The position numbers were made by a program, and so were the translations under genes. A stretch of DNA of 64,000 nucleotides from Climacium dendroides (lineage: Eukaryota; Streptophyta; Bryopsida; Hypnales; Climaciaceae): assembly GCA_950106755.1 (NCBI GenBank), contig OX467082.1:11284001-11348000 (forward strand), given 5' to 3'. Below the pieces are notes generated by a model that saw nothing but the letters and a program-made list of their open reading frames with translations, ran no database searches and was not told the DNA's origin. Positions 23,760-35,487 of the stretch are shown here, in pieces. The stretch's first letter is position 1, and each line of letters opens with the position of its first letter.

Positions 23760-24960
23760 AGAAATAAATACTTCTTGTTAAAATAGAGGGTTTAGAGGGA
23801 GTCTAATCCATCTATACGGATTAGACTCAACTTTTTTTACCTCTATCAAACAATTATTTGGGTTTATAATGTTTGTTTTTACACTTGAAGTCATTTGGTA
23901 TTTTTTAGTTTGTATTTAAAGTTGTTTAAATGGAAAGGTGAAACTTGTTTGACCTTTCTATTGACTTTTAGAAAATTAGAAGGCCACATAAGAGATAAGG
24001 ATAGGGTTATGGGAGAAAAGAAGTGACCAAAGAACAAATTGTGGTCCATATGGCACTTGTAGGGGTTTAATCCACTAGCTTAGGTGGAAAGTATGGAGGG
24101 TGAGGTGGAGGATAAGGTGGAAGATCTTCTTCTTCTTCTTCAAGGTTTGCTTGGAAAAAATCATGACTTTAGAGGGTCATTGTTTTTTGTACAAGAGGAA
24201 TTTGGCTATGAAATTTTGGAAGGTTGTTTTTCATACTTTTGTCTTTCCAAAACCCTATCACTCGCTCTATTTGGAGTTTTGTGCAAAAATTATGCTTGAA
24301 GAAGTGAGAGAGGGATGTTTACCATGGAGAATGGAGGCTGAACTTTCAAGGGCTCATAACTATGTGGTGAGGAAGTATTTTCTCATGATACTTGGTGAAG
24401 TTGTTTATTGAGATTTTATCTTCCCATAGAGATATCATTTGCTCAATTTGAAGTTAGCATGAGGAAGTTATGAACTTGAAAGCAAAGTAGTGAGGAACTG
24501 CTTTTGAATTGTGAAAAGTGAACTTTGAACAACTGTAGAATTCGTATAGTATCTTAGTTTTACTTGAGATTTTCAGGATTTGTAGATATTCTTGTTAGCT
24601 TTTCAAAGAGACCTCTTACACTCAGTTTGGATTTAACATGCAAAAGTTATAGGCATGGAAGCAGAATAGTGGTGAATTGTCTTTGAGTTGTGAATAGTGA
24701 ACTTTGAACAACTTTAGAATTCGGAAAGTATCTTAGTTTTACTTGAGATTTTCAGGTTTTGTAGATATTTTTGTTAGCTTTTCAAAGAGATATCACACTC
24801 TTGATTTGGAGTTGTGAAGCTTCTGTAGCATTCATTTTAGTGTCGGGTACTCTTTTAAAAGAAGTTATAGAGGTTTTGGTATATCTTCTACCATCTTCTA
24901 CCATTTTCTACAAACATGTGATACTTTCTTACACTCTATAGCATTATATATATGATGGGA
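23760..24960. repeat. AT-rich insertion with degenerate ~180-bp tandem units, inside CACTA C
   Basis: The composition drops sharply relative to the flanking coding and subterminal DNA. Units of about 180 bp recur; the best pair starts near 24475 and 24656 (shared core AGTATCTTAGTTTTACTTGA, then GATTTTCAGG and TTTTCAAAGAGA). Weaker copies lie on either side, with a common TTTGGAGTT...AAGTTATG ending. An 11-bp hairpin (GAGTCTAATCC / GGATTAGACTC) lies at 23799-23828. It may be a nested retroelement or satellite piece; no clean ends were found. Confidence 0.5.
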
Positions 24961-25611
24961 GTATTTGATTGGGGTTCTTTCATTATTCTGGGCCAAATCT
25001 AGTTGCAGCTAGATTCCCCGCGATTTTCCAAAGCAAGGCCTCTCTACCCGACAACGTGCCTAGATGCTTAGGGCGGATTCTTCTTATTAGGTTGCAGACT
25101 ACTATAAAAACTCCTTTCTTTATGCAGTCATGGTGATCCCTGTCTTGGGGACCATTTTCAATTTATAGGTGTGCAATGCATGTTGCAACGTTGTTGTCCA
25201 TTCTTCTTGAGCATGTTCTGGTAAAGTTGGCAGTCCTTGTAATGGCGCATTAGAGTGATTCTGTAATGGTAGTGAAGCCGTTAGTGAAGCACGCAGTCCT
25301 CTTGCGTGTAGTCATGTTATGTGAATGTTGTGTGGTCTGAAATGAGTGGAGTCATGCCCAAGTCATTTGCATGTACGCACTAAATATACTTTCTCTACAC
25401 ATGAGTGACTATAAAATGACTGGGCTGACACTCCAGGTGGAACGCTACAATTTCTCAAATGTAACTAGTAAATGACTGCCATGACTCTAGAGTAACTAAT
25501 GTACAAATCGCAATCCCGACACACATGCTTCTAAAAAATGACTAGAAAATGAATGTAGAACTGGCCAAGTGGCTCTAGTCAGGCAATTTCTCGCAACTAG
25601 AAAATGACTCT

Positions 25612-25997
25612 GTTATAATAGTAGATTTCAAAAAATAATCATAGATTTTGAAAATGTAATGGTAGATTTTGAACTGTGATCATAGATTTCATAAATCCTA
25701 GATTTCGTAAATGAAATCCTAGATTTCGTAAATGAAATCCTAGATTTTGTAATTGAAATCCTAGATTTCATTAAATAATCCAAGATTTCAAGAATGCAAT
25801 CTTAGATTTTAGAACACAATCCTAGATTTGAGAAAATAATCGTAAGTTTCAGGAAATGAATCTAAATTTCAAAGAATAATCGTAGATGTCAAAGAATAAT
25901 CCCAAATTTCAGTGAATAATCCCAGATTTCAGAGAATAATCCGACATTTCAAAGAATAATCGGAGATTTCAAAGAATAATCGGAGATTTCAGGAACA
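25612..25997. repeat. ~20-bp tandem array near the right end of CACTA C
   Basis: About 18 imperfect units of AATCCTAGATTTCGTAAATG type drift along the array to AATCGGAGATTTCAAAGAAT. It separates two clusters of AATGACT subterminal motifs. Confidence 0.85.
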
Positions 25998-26370
25998 TGA
26001 CTCCAGAATAACTCCAGCGTGACTAACCTGGACGTCCACGTCAGCATTCCCATCAGTTGACCGTGACTCCTAAATGACTCCGACATTGGCCACGTCATCC
26101 AAAATTTGTGAAAATTTTGCTTCAAATGGGCAGCTGCCCTCCCTTTTTGAAAAATTTCCCTTGAAATCTCAAGTGCCACATAGACTCTTCCATCCATCTC
26201 TCATCCAGCCTTCATGCGGATGGTGATAATACAATCTAAGTCATTTCATCCCGTGACTTGTCTACAATGACTCCAGGGCCCCGAGTCACGATCCTAACAT
26301 TTATGTCCTAAATGACTGCAAAACAGTCATTTATCGCAGTCATTTAGGACACTATTTTTTTGTAGTGCAA

Positions 26371-29300
26371 CGAGTAGTAACTCTCTTCTATCAAACAACA
26401 ATCTAATTTCAACATTTGCTTTGATTAAACCTAGTTCTTGGTGAGCTATGGCATTGAACATGAGTAGGAAATTAGTCTAACTTGTATCTACATATTAAAA
26501 CAATGAGCCCGGCTAAGCTGCTTTTGGTCATGTAATGGTGGAGATGCTTTTAGTTAAAATATTGTGCTAAGTCAATTATCCTAGAAGGATGTTGAAGACA
26601 TTTTGTGTCTTTTGGATGGTCAATTAGGCTTTGTGCATACTAAAGTATGAATGATTTTCATTTCATTTTTTGTTGTCAACTTTATTGATGCTATATCCAC
26701 ATCATTGAGTTAAATTTAAGTTATGCTAGTTGTTTTTGGATTTTATATGGAGTAGCATTTCAAAAAAAAATTGGTATACTATCTAGTGCATTTGAATACT
26801 TTAAGCATTTTCCTTGATTCTGACATTGAGAACAATTGCTTTTTTTAGAAAAAAGCCAACAAATTGAAGTTTCGTAAATGTTGTTTCTACTCTACTTGGA
26901 AATTTTGAAAAAACCCTTAGAAGAAGCATTGTAGTAGAATTTGAATTTGAAGATCTATAACCAATTTCCTAAATATAGAATAATATGAAAATTTTCTTTA
27001 TACCACAATGTTCTACACCATAGTCTACTTCTATTTTGAAAATTGTAGATTTCTTGGATATGATTTGTATTTAATATAAATTTTATTTATTTATTCTTCA
27101 AAAATGCATGATAATTTGAATTTTTCACTAAAGAAATTGAAACTCTTGTGACAAACATTAAACATGTGATTTCGTTTCTAAAAAATAAAACCCAAAATTT
27201 CATTGATAAATAGTGAAGGAATGGAGGATAGAGAGTGAAGGACTTTCATAGGTTGATGATGTGGTCATGGTCCTCCTTTGAACCTCAAGGAGGACATTTT
27301 TTGTCCAATGGATGATAGAGAATCCTTCTAGTAGGATAGATGTACAACTATTTGTTCTCGAAATTTTGTTGTGAAAAAAAGAGGTCTTCTACAATAGTTT
27401 GCATAACATTGCTAACTATGAGGGAGTCTTTTCCTGTCAAAAGAGGGATAATTCTCGGAATAATTCCCCCATGGATGTCTAGGAGGGCATTACGTTGTAA
27501 TTCCATGCATCCAATTGGCTTGGTGGAGCAACTTGAGACTCCCTTGGTTGGACAAATCATTTACTTTTCTTATTCTTAGCACTATGTTAGACTTATTATA
27601 ATATTACTTGATAAGTTCCTTCTCTAGGGAGCTCCTACTTTTAGGCAGAGCAAAAGAGCCCTCTCAACAAATGTTAATAATGGTGTGATTTCCAATGAGT
27701 TCTTTTTCAATTATTTAACCCTATAGCCATACTATGGATGCTTATTATCCAATAGATGACTTCACTTGGTACTGTAGAATGGAAAAAAATATTTTTCATT
27801 CAATTTAATTATTTGAAGGATACTTGAGTACATTTTCAGTGAATAATATTGCAAAGTCCCTTATTATAGTCTTTTTGATATTTTAGAGAAGAAAATGCTC
27901 AATCCACAGATCACCCTTGTAGTGTATTTAGGCCATTTTTTGCTATTTTTTATTGATGTAAATTTGAGCCACAACAATGATGTTTTTTGAATTTGAGTCC
28001 AACTAATGAAATGAAGCTAGTCATGTATAGTTTCAATTGGATATTTTTTGAATTCATATAATTCAATATTTTATTGCAATATGATCTTTGGACCTATGAC
28101 CATAGATTTTGGAGTTTTTAATTTTAGAGTGATATAGTAACTTTGGTTTATACCATGTTCTTCTATACTATAATATACATACATGGTGAAAATTTCATAG
28201 TTTTTGAATATACTCATATTTGATATGAATTTTTTTTCATTTTTTTCTTGAGGTTTTCACAATAATGTCAAATTTTTCCAAATAAATTTAAAATTTTCCA
28301 TTCATATCTAACTGCAAAGTGGCAGCAAACAGAATAATGAAATAATAATTCAGGCTTCAAATCAATGATCATGGGCCCATCCTTGCAAGATTAAGGAAAT
28401 GATTCATTGATAACCAAAGGGATGATTTCTATGGTCACCAATCCATCCTTTAAAAATTTACCCTTAAAAGAGAAATTAGTGACCATGAAAATCATTCCTG
28501 TGGTTACCCTATGAAATATTTGTTTAAAAATTTGCAAAAGCACTCACTAGAAGTCAAAATATTGTTGAAGACCTCCCCTTTTCACAGGAAAGTTTTGAGG
28601 ATGAATAGTTACAATTCTATTCTACATAAAAAGATTCTTTGTCATCCATGGGAAAAAAAAATTCGCTTGAGGGTTATGGTCCATGTCAGTTACCCGCCTT
28701 TTTAACGCAGAATCAGCAGAGCCATCTTTACCTGAGATTATTTTCACCTTCAGTTCCCTGGAATCTGAGTCATCAGACTTTACTTGAAGGCCAGAAAGAT
28801 GAACGTGACGATGAAGCATGGGATGCACGGACCACGTTAAAAGTAGTCAATTCCTGTCATTTCCTTCATTTATATGAAGTAAAACAATTATGTTTTTAGA
28901 GCAATTACTTATAGTCGGTTGGCGTAATGTTGTTACTCTTTGAAGGACAATGCAAATATATGGAGTGTCCAATGGATGACTGAGAATCTTTCTATGTAGG
29001 ATAAAAGTGTTTGATGTTCATCTTTGGAATTTTGTGTGAAAAAAGGGGAGGTCGTGCACAAGAGTTTGACCTCCAATGAAATTTTCTAAACAAATGATTC
29101 AGATGGTATCCAAAAGGATGATTTCTACAATGACCAGCTTGTCCTTTTTTTCCGAGGGGGGGATAACATTGGTTTAAGTTTCATGACTATATTTTCATTG
29201 AAAATGTTTGAAAATTGCCATTTTTAATACAAGTATCAAAATTTTGAAAAAAAAAACTTTTTTTGACACATGTAACCGTTGGATCTTGTAGTATGCTGAT

Positions 29301-30423
29301 TTGAGAACATCTGGTAAAAATTTCAGAAATTTCCACCACATGGATTGCAAGGTGTAAGCATTCAAATGCACTGAAATCATTTTTTTTGACCCTACAAAAA
29401 ACTGGGCAATTGCACTTCACAAGGTTACATTTCTATGAAAAAATGTCCAAAATGGTGGTTACTCTTTGGATTCATTTTTCCAAGCAAGTTGTTTACATAC
29501 TCGAAAAATTTCAAATCATTTGGAATTGTACAACATATAGGAAAAAAATAATAACTAGACAATAATAGAGAATGATTCAAAATACTAAATTGTTGAAATT
29601 TTAATTATGGAATTGAAAATGCAAATCCCAATGGTTGCAATGTTGTAATAAACAATCTACATCCTATGATTTTATTTTTTACCAAGACATTCCTTGTCCC
29701 CACCTTCTAATAAAATTTGGGACAAAAATATGTAAATCTAAAGTTGGCTAACTAAAGTTGGGACTTAGGGCTTCACACTACATCCCAAGTTCCACGTCCC
29801 ACATCACTCCAAAACACCTTTAGAGCAACACTTTTTGAAAATTTTGTCACCAAAGAAGTGGAACTTGGAGCCTAATCAAAATAGGAAAAAACCAACTCCA
29901 CCTCCAAGCCCAAACAATTTTATTGAATAGAAAGAAAAGAAAAAGAAAAAAGTACCATGTAATGTAATCTAGTAGGCTAAATTTTTTCCCAAATATGTCC
30001 AATATAGATTCAATATTGAAAGTGCTCCAAAAATGTCATTTCAAGCTTTCCGACTCATTTTCTTGAGTACTCAAATGCTACACTATACAATACAATATTA
30101 AATAAGAGACAATTTAGGATTTTAGAGTTGGGACTTTTTAGACTTCAACCTTTGGTCTTCCCACAATGTGTGTTTCCCAAGCCTCACATTTATTATTTGT
30201 TTTTCACCTTCCACAACCCAAGAAGAAAAATTGACAGGAATTTAGCCTCTTAACCCCTCAAGGATGTTGCCCTCCAAAAGAATTAGCATATATTGTCCAT
30301 ATATTGAATTTATTTGATCCTCTCCGACCACTCAAAAGTTTCTCCAAAAAACTCTCAGCTGCCCAGTAGCATGTCCACGACTTGGTCTGAAAATTTACAG
30401 CTTGAATGGCATTCATGAGTGCA
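26371..30423. other. AT-rich intergenic DNA with diverged repeats
   Basis: No gene is supported. 26500-27240 resembles 6540-7520. 27300-27450 and 28970-29080 share a repeat (around AGAATCCTTCTAGTAGGATA). 29180-29560 belongs to the dispersed family also seen at about 8460-8830 (inverted) and 47390-48700. Short open frames here are not conserved between repeat copies. Confidence 0.5.
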
Positions 30424-30426
30424 TAA

Positions 30427-30820
30427 GGGAGGCGACCCATTCCTGACCAGGGACCCATTCCTGACCAGGGACCCATTCCCATCATATAGACTAAACTCTT
30501 TCCAATTAGCAAGAGAAAGCAGGACATTAATTATGGCACAATTTCCAGTGCAATCGTGGCATATTATGATTGACTGCAACCTTGGTTGATTTTACAACCA
30601 ACCTATGGTTGAAAATAGGAGGACCTATATGACAAGAATGTGTCAGATAGAATCTTCAACTAAAAAATTCGTAGTAATTATGTTTTGAGAAATAAAATTT
30701 TGGAAAAATATGGAATCCTTCTAAACTCTATTTCTGTACATGGAAAAAAATTCTCCACTCAAGAAAACAACACTCCAGATATGCAAAATTGTTTAATTGG
30801 TCGGAAATGGGTCGGCTCCC
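30427..30820. mobile_element. MITE-like repeat, family F1, copy 2
   Basis: Matches 1868-2243 over its length. The termini are GGGAGGCGACCCATTCCTGA and, on the minus strand, GGGAGCCGACCCATTTCCGA. TAA precedes it and TTA follows. Just inside the left end is a short tandem duplication of GGACCCATTCCTGACCAG. Noncoding. Confidence 0.65.
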
Positions 30821-30823
30821 TTA

Positions 30824-31799
30824 ACATTGCTAAGCGGCTGGATATCCTCCCCCCAGTTGAAGGTATAATTCCCCCCCCAAAATGCTTGGGGAAAAATTCA
30901 GTTATAATGTGAATTACTAGATTGGTTGAAGGCCAAGGTAACTCTTGCAAGTAGTGGTGGCTTGTGGGACAGGTTTGCTGAGTTGGCCCTTGCCATCATC
31001 CCTAGGCACTCCGTCACAATTCAAAATCAACAAGGGTGTATGGGTGCCTTCTCTGTATGACAGTATGGTAATATCTTGAGTGGATAATTTGGAACGCTAG
31101 GGGGCTCCTCATTTCGGGGAAAGTAAAAGAGGACCCCAGCGAACGTTAATAATGTTATGTGTGCTACTCAATTCCTCCTTTGTGTATATTCCCATACGGG
31201 AGAGCGTATAGAAACCCCAAGGGGTTAAACTGACTTACTAAGTTACTCGAGAAGTCCAATTGATGACTCACCAAGTTACAGCCGGGCAGAGGATTCAACG
31301 TCACGTGCTGCTGCCCTGCTTTTCTCGTCCAGTAAGCTTAGAGCCGGGCTGCATTGGGCTTCCGGACCTCCAGGTTCCCGGAGGTCCGGAAGCCCAGGTT
31401 CCGGAGGTCCGGAAGTCCGAGAACAGTGAGCGGGAATCTTTCGTATTTCTAATAGTGTTGTAATACCGACAACTGAGTGTACTTACCGGACCTACCCGAC
31501 TGTCCTTCGGTCCTTCCGGTACTTGGGGAGCCCGGGTTTCGGTCCCTGTTTTCTTTAATAAGTTAAAAGACAACGTGGAAATCCGTGCTTTCCTGTTTCT
31601 GGTTCCTTTTGCTCTTCTCTCTTCGTTGTCCAGACTCTTCGGCTTGGCCGCTTTTGTGTCTCGGTTTCTTGTTCTAATGCAATGGTTCTTTCCATTTGTT
31701 CAAAAAAAAGGGAAAACAAAACAAAAAGCAATTGTGCTTAGGTAGTATGCTCTTGAAGCAACCATTGAAGAGCTGGTTGCCTCTTTTGGGAAGCTAAAC
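30824..31799. other. intergenic block including a GC-rich patch (about 31080-31690)
   Basis: No gene recognised. Composition is markedly more GC-rich than its neighbours, with a strong palindrome (listed separately). The open frames over it on both strands are created by the repeats and have no known similarity. Confidence 0.4.
31356..31415. repeat. GC-rich hairpin plus a third repeated arm
   Basis: Perfect 16-bp arms (31356-31371, GGGCTTCCGGACCTCC; 31380-31395, its complement) enclose an 8-nt loop. The right arm is then repeated again at 31401-31415 (CCGGAGGTCCGGAAG). Confidence 0.9.
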
Positions 31800-31975
31800 T
31801 CCTTGAAACAATATTCAATGAATTTTCGTAGGAAGGGAAATGGAATTGGCATCTAACCCAAGTCGTTTCATATTTTTGGGACCTTTGAGGAATTAATTAC
31901 AAATTTTTGAAGTTGAAATGCAGTGGTCACTAAAACTAACTACCTTGTGAAATGTACACTAATGGTACATTGAAG
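31800..31975 (+). repeat. family F2 repeat, partial copy 2
   Basis: Shares the GAATTGGCATCTAACCCAAG and AAATGTACACTAATGGTACA landmarks with copy 1 at 2431-2722. It stops after the first arm of the terminal hairpin. Confidence 0.5.
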
Positions 31976-32624
31976 AAAGAAAAATGTACCTTTGTGTCAT
32001 GATTGCTTTTAAAACATGCTACCTTAGTTGGGGTTTGTTCGGTTGTCACTCAAAGCTCTTCACTTTTAAGTGTGATTTTATCATTTCTTTCTATTGTGGA
32101 CCCCACAAAGATGATTATCCTTGTCTAGAGGTTTCAAACTTGCATCAAATTTTCAAATTGTGTTGGAGAATGTGATGCTCTTGTGGAATAATGAAGCTTG
32201 CATTTTGAAATTGTCATGTAAGAGGCATTTCACATTATAGCCAAAGGTTGAGAGGCGGTCGATTTTGACTAATTGTATTGTTGAAATTTTTGATTTCTTG
32301 CAATCTAATTGGTGGAAATCAATCAATGGACTCTTGAACCTTGGTCATAGTGTGAAGTGTATCTAAGAGGTGTTGAAGTTCTTGCCTTGTCATGGAATAG
32401 AAGATTTAATTGTTACAAAGGTGCCACATGCGATTTTTGTATAAATCTCAAGGTTTCTATTGATATTGATAATAAAAAGATGTTTGTTGAAAATAATTTA
32501 GCTTTGAAGGAAAACTTAATAGGTGGAAAACGGTTAGGTTATAGGAAAGGGTATACTTGCTACGAAATGCATTCAAATTTCCTACAATAGATTTGCTACA
32601 AGACCTTGGTGTGTTTCTTGTGAA
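31976..32624. other. AT-rich intergenic DNA, no gene seen
   Basis: Short open frames only, none with recognisable features. Confidence 0.4.
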
Positions 32625-32627
32625 TTA

Positions 32628-33418
32628 GGGGCGCTTCACACTATGGCCGACCAAGTTGAGAGGCCGTGGAATTGAGTGGCCAAACTTTTGATGAGAGTCC
32701 AAAGAAATGAGCAATAAATGATAGGATTTGGAGCCTTTGGCCGGCCATAAGTGTGAAGCCTCCAAAGGCCAAGTCCAAAGTTCAAACCTATCTCATTTAT
32801 TCAACTTTCTATCTTTCTCTCCACTATCCATCCAATTTCTGAAATTTTTTATAAAGCCTCACCCTTGTGTCAATTTTTTCAAGAAAAAATGAAAAAAAAC
32901 ATAAGAAAAGAGTAAAAAATGACCTTGGAATAAAATCACAGCACATACTCTCACAACCAAACAAGGAATAATAAGGGTATAAATGGAATTAAATGGGCAT
33001 ATATAGAACAAGAAGGAAGTAGGAGGGAAGTAGGTACATTGAATGCAAAGACTTTCTTTTGTGAAGGTGGAGACTAGGGTTCAAACCCAATGGTGACAAA
33101 TAACAAATAACAAATACAATCTAACGGTTCAGATTTTGACAGTGGGCTGATTTTGTCAGATTTTTAGTAAAAAGGTTTGATGGCCTCTCGCCCATAGTTT
33201 GGGTCGCCATTTTTGCTCGACCCAAACTATGAGCGAGAGGCCGTCAAGTTTCTTTAACTAGGTAGGTGACGGGTTGCCATGTAGGAAAAAGAGGAGTGAC
33301 GAACTCTCGGCCGTGCCTCTTAGTGTGAAGGCTCGAGAGGCCGAGACCATAGTTTCCTGCAATTTCATTGGTGGAGGTCGACGGCCTCTCGACCTTTGGC
33401 CATAGTGTGAAGCGCCCC
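32628..33418. mobile_element. Harbinger-type MITE with internal palindromes
   Basis: Termini GGGGCGCTTCACACTATGGC (left) and GGGGCGCTTCACACTATGGC (right, minus strand) are identical over 20 bp. TTA flanks it on both sides (32625-32627 and 33419-33421), the PIF/Harbinger target duplication. Inside is a 25-bp inverted repeat with one mismatch (33182-33206 and 33218-33242) and further partial copies of the terminal motif near 32735-32775 and 33305-33345. The central part is noncoding. Confidence 0.82.
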
Positions 33419-33421
33419 TTA

Positions 33422-33911
33422 GAATCAACTCACACTCTCATGTGGATTGAAACATTTCATTATATTTTTACATACACAAATTATTTGGACAAAGAAATGA
33501 AAACAATAGGTGGAAAAACAAGGGATGACTTTTGGGATAAATATATTTAATGTATTTTGAAAGTTCATAATGTTGACAATATTTTATGATTTTTAAAATT
33601 ATTTTTTATCCAATTTTATATAGTTACATCCAATGGAATTGATACCATTGTCCAAGTGTTAAAAAAAACTACCCTATGTCAAAAAAAACTAAAGGGAGGT
33701 TAAGACATGTTCACAACCATTGAGGTCAAAAAGAATTGTTTTGTCCCTTGTTTGGGTCGAGAGTTGCAAGGCTAGGACCAATGTTCCAACTTGGAGAAGG
33801 TGCTAAGCAGATTGTGAAGAACTATGACTTGTTGTCCTTCCAAAATAAAGTGAAAAAATGGAATAGAAACTTAGAAAATTAATTTAAACAATCATGGTTA
33901 TTAAGATAGGA
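33422..33911. other. AT-rich intergenic DNA, no gene seen
   Basis: Nothing recognisable between the MITE and the next F2 repeat. Confidence 0.4.
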
Positions 33912-34226
33912 GGTTCTAAAAGTGCACAAGTTCTAAAATCACCCACCTCTTTAAATGTACACCATTTGTACATGTTGTTTTTTCATAGCCTTCAGCAATG
34001 TACAACCAGTGTACATTTTACGAGGTGGGCGATTTTAGAGCCCTATGCCTTTCCAACTTTAAAATTTCATAATTGAATCCACAAAGCTCCAAAAAATATG
34101 AAACAACTTGGTTTAGATGCCAATTCCACTTGTCTTTTAAGAACAAGTTAGTACTAAAAACTATCTCAAAAAGCTTCACCTCCCTCAAATTCATGTTTGT
34201 GTTCTTAAATGGGCAATTTATGGACC
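33912..34226 (-). repeat. family F2 repeat, copy 3 (inverted)
   Basis: Reverse complement of copy 1. It has GGTTCTAAAA at one end and GGTCCATAAATTGCCC (minus strand) at the other, with the GTACA-rich hairpin between CCCACCTC and GAGGTGGG. Confidence 0.65.
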
Positions 34227-34906
34227 TTATGTGGACTAAAGAAACATTACAAAGAACAATTACAAACCTAAATACACCTTATTTTTTCATATAAGGTACA
34301 CACTTATATGCATCACTACCCAATGATAAAGAAATGTCTAAATTTGGATCAAAGAACAATACTAATTGATCACTCAAAATGTACACAATCAAAACAATGA
34401 GTGCCCATAATCAATTTTTGGGATATTTTTTGACAACACTTTGAGAATTCACAACTTATTCATACAAAATCCAAATAGTGCATACCAAAGTGCAATGGAA
34501 TTCTCTTTCCCTTGCATCTAAGATCCAATGTGAATAACCTTTATTTTAATAATACCTATTAGTGAATTTAATATTAGTGAATTTAGTATTAGTGAATTTA
34601 GTGACAATGATGGATACACTCACCTTACCTCTAATAATAAGTTGCAGCAATTATTTTTTACACAAGCTGCTGTTGGTATTTTATACATGAATCATGCAAG
34701 TTTTTTTTTTTTCATTTTTTCACAGGATTGATGTGGACAATAAGATTAGTGAGAGCACATGTTGCAGAGTGATCAACACTGACGTGCAATTTGCTACAGA
34801 CGTGTAATTTACTACAGAATCCTTCGGCAGGAATCTCAGGGCTTAGCATGAGAGCAGGCATGGCTGAAGAATATGCCAAGATAGAATGTGCCTGATATCC
34901 TAACAC
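34227..34906. other. AT-rich intergenic DNA with a short tandem repeat
   Basis: Three units of about 15 bp (TTAGTGAATTTAGTA type) lie at 34556-34604. Nothing else recognised before the Harbinger pair. Confidence 0.4.
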
Positions 34907-34909
34907 TAA

Positions 34910-35112
34910 GGGCCTCCTCACATGTATCGGTGGGTGGGAGAAGTCCACAGGGTCGATATATAGAAAGCACTTTTATGCTGCTTCTACAGTGTGGAATACA
35001 CCCGGATCGGTAGAACTCTCTCTCCTACTTCCACGCTTACCGATCATCAGTGACACTGTTCTTGTCTTTTAGTTGCTTTCTTTGCCCACGGGGTGAGCAT
35101 GTGAGCAGCCCC
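34910..35112. mobile_element. 203-bp Harbinger MITE
   Basis: Begins GGGCCTCCTCACATGTATCG and ends, on the minus strand, GGGGCTGCTCACATGCTCAC. TAA lies on each side (34907-34909 and 35113-35115). The ends resemble those of the large neighbour at 35116-40695, so it could have been mobilised by that kind of transposase. Confidence 0.82.
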
Positions 35113-35263
35113 TAAGGGCCTGCTTACATGCTGGGTGGGTGGGCAAAACCACTGTTGCAGTTTGCCCACACCTGGTGGGTAAAGAACTGCCCACCCAGCA
35201 TGTTAAGCACTTTTATGTGCGACACCTTGGGTGGCTTGGGTGACCTGCCTGCAGGGTTCAGTG

Positions 35264-35487
35264 GCGCAGGGAGAATTGACCCCCTCATTCAGTCAACTTT
35301 GGTTTGAAAAAAAGGCCCCCTATGTTGTGCCAATTTTTTTTGGTAATTCTTGCATCCCCCTAGAGTAAATTAGGGCCTTTGATTGCAAATATGAATTCAA
35401 AATTTAAAAAAAAAATTAAACCTTGCAAATAAAAAATTCCAGGGTTTGCCCTGGAGGGGCAATGAGGGGGTCAATTCACCCTGGCTG
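35264..35487. mobile_element. hAT-like MITE nested in the Harbinger element
   Basis: The 8-bp direct repeat GTTCAGTG flanks it (35256-35263 and 35488-35495). The inverted ends are CAGGGAGAATTGACCCCCTC and CAGGGTGAATTGACCCCCTC, set 3-4 bases inside the boundaries. It is 224 bp and noncoding. Confidence 0.75.

Larger units (their letters stand above)
16227..26367 (+). mobile_element. 10.1-kb CACTA (En/Spm) element C carrying a TNPA/FCP1-like gene
   Basis: The left end CACTACAAAAAAACAGTGTC and the right end (minus strand) CACTACAAAAAAATAGTGTC match over 32 bp with two transitions. CAA is duplicated on both sides (16224-16226, 26368-26370). Both subterminal regions are studded with AATGACT / AGTCATT motifs, the expected accessory-protein binding sites. 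Inside are a TNP2 C-terminal fragment on the minus strand (17303-18040), a six-exon TNPA-type gene with an FCP1-like domain on the plus strand (18928-23696), an AT-rich insertion (about 23760-24960) and a 20-bp tandem array (25612-25997). The catalytic part of TNP2 is absent, so the element cannot mobilise itself. The perfect target duplication and nearly identical ends suggest the insertion is not very old. Confidence 0.93.

Noticed and set aside
23779..24900. Possible solo LTR beginning TGTTAAAATAGAGG with CTTCT flanks.
   Set aside because: No end with CA followed by the same five bases was found. The CTTCTACCAT repeats on the right make the match ambiguous.
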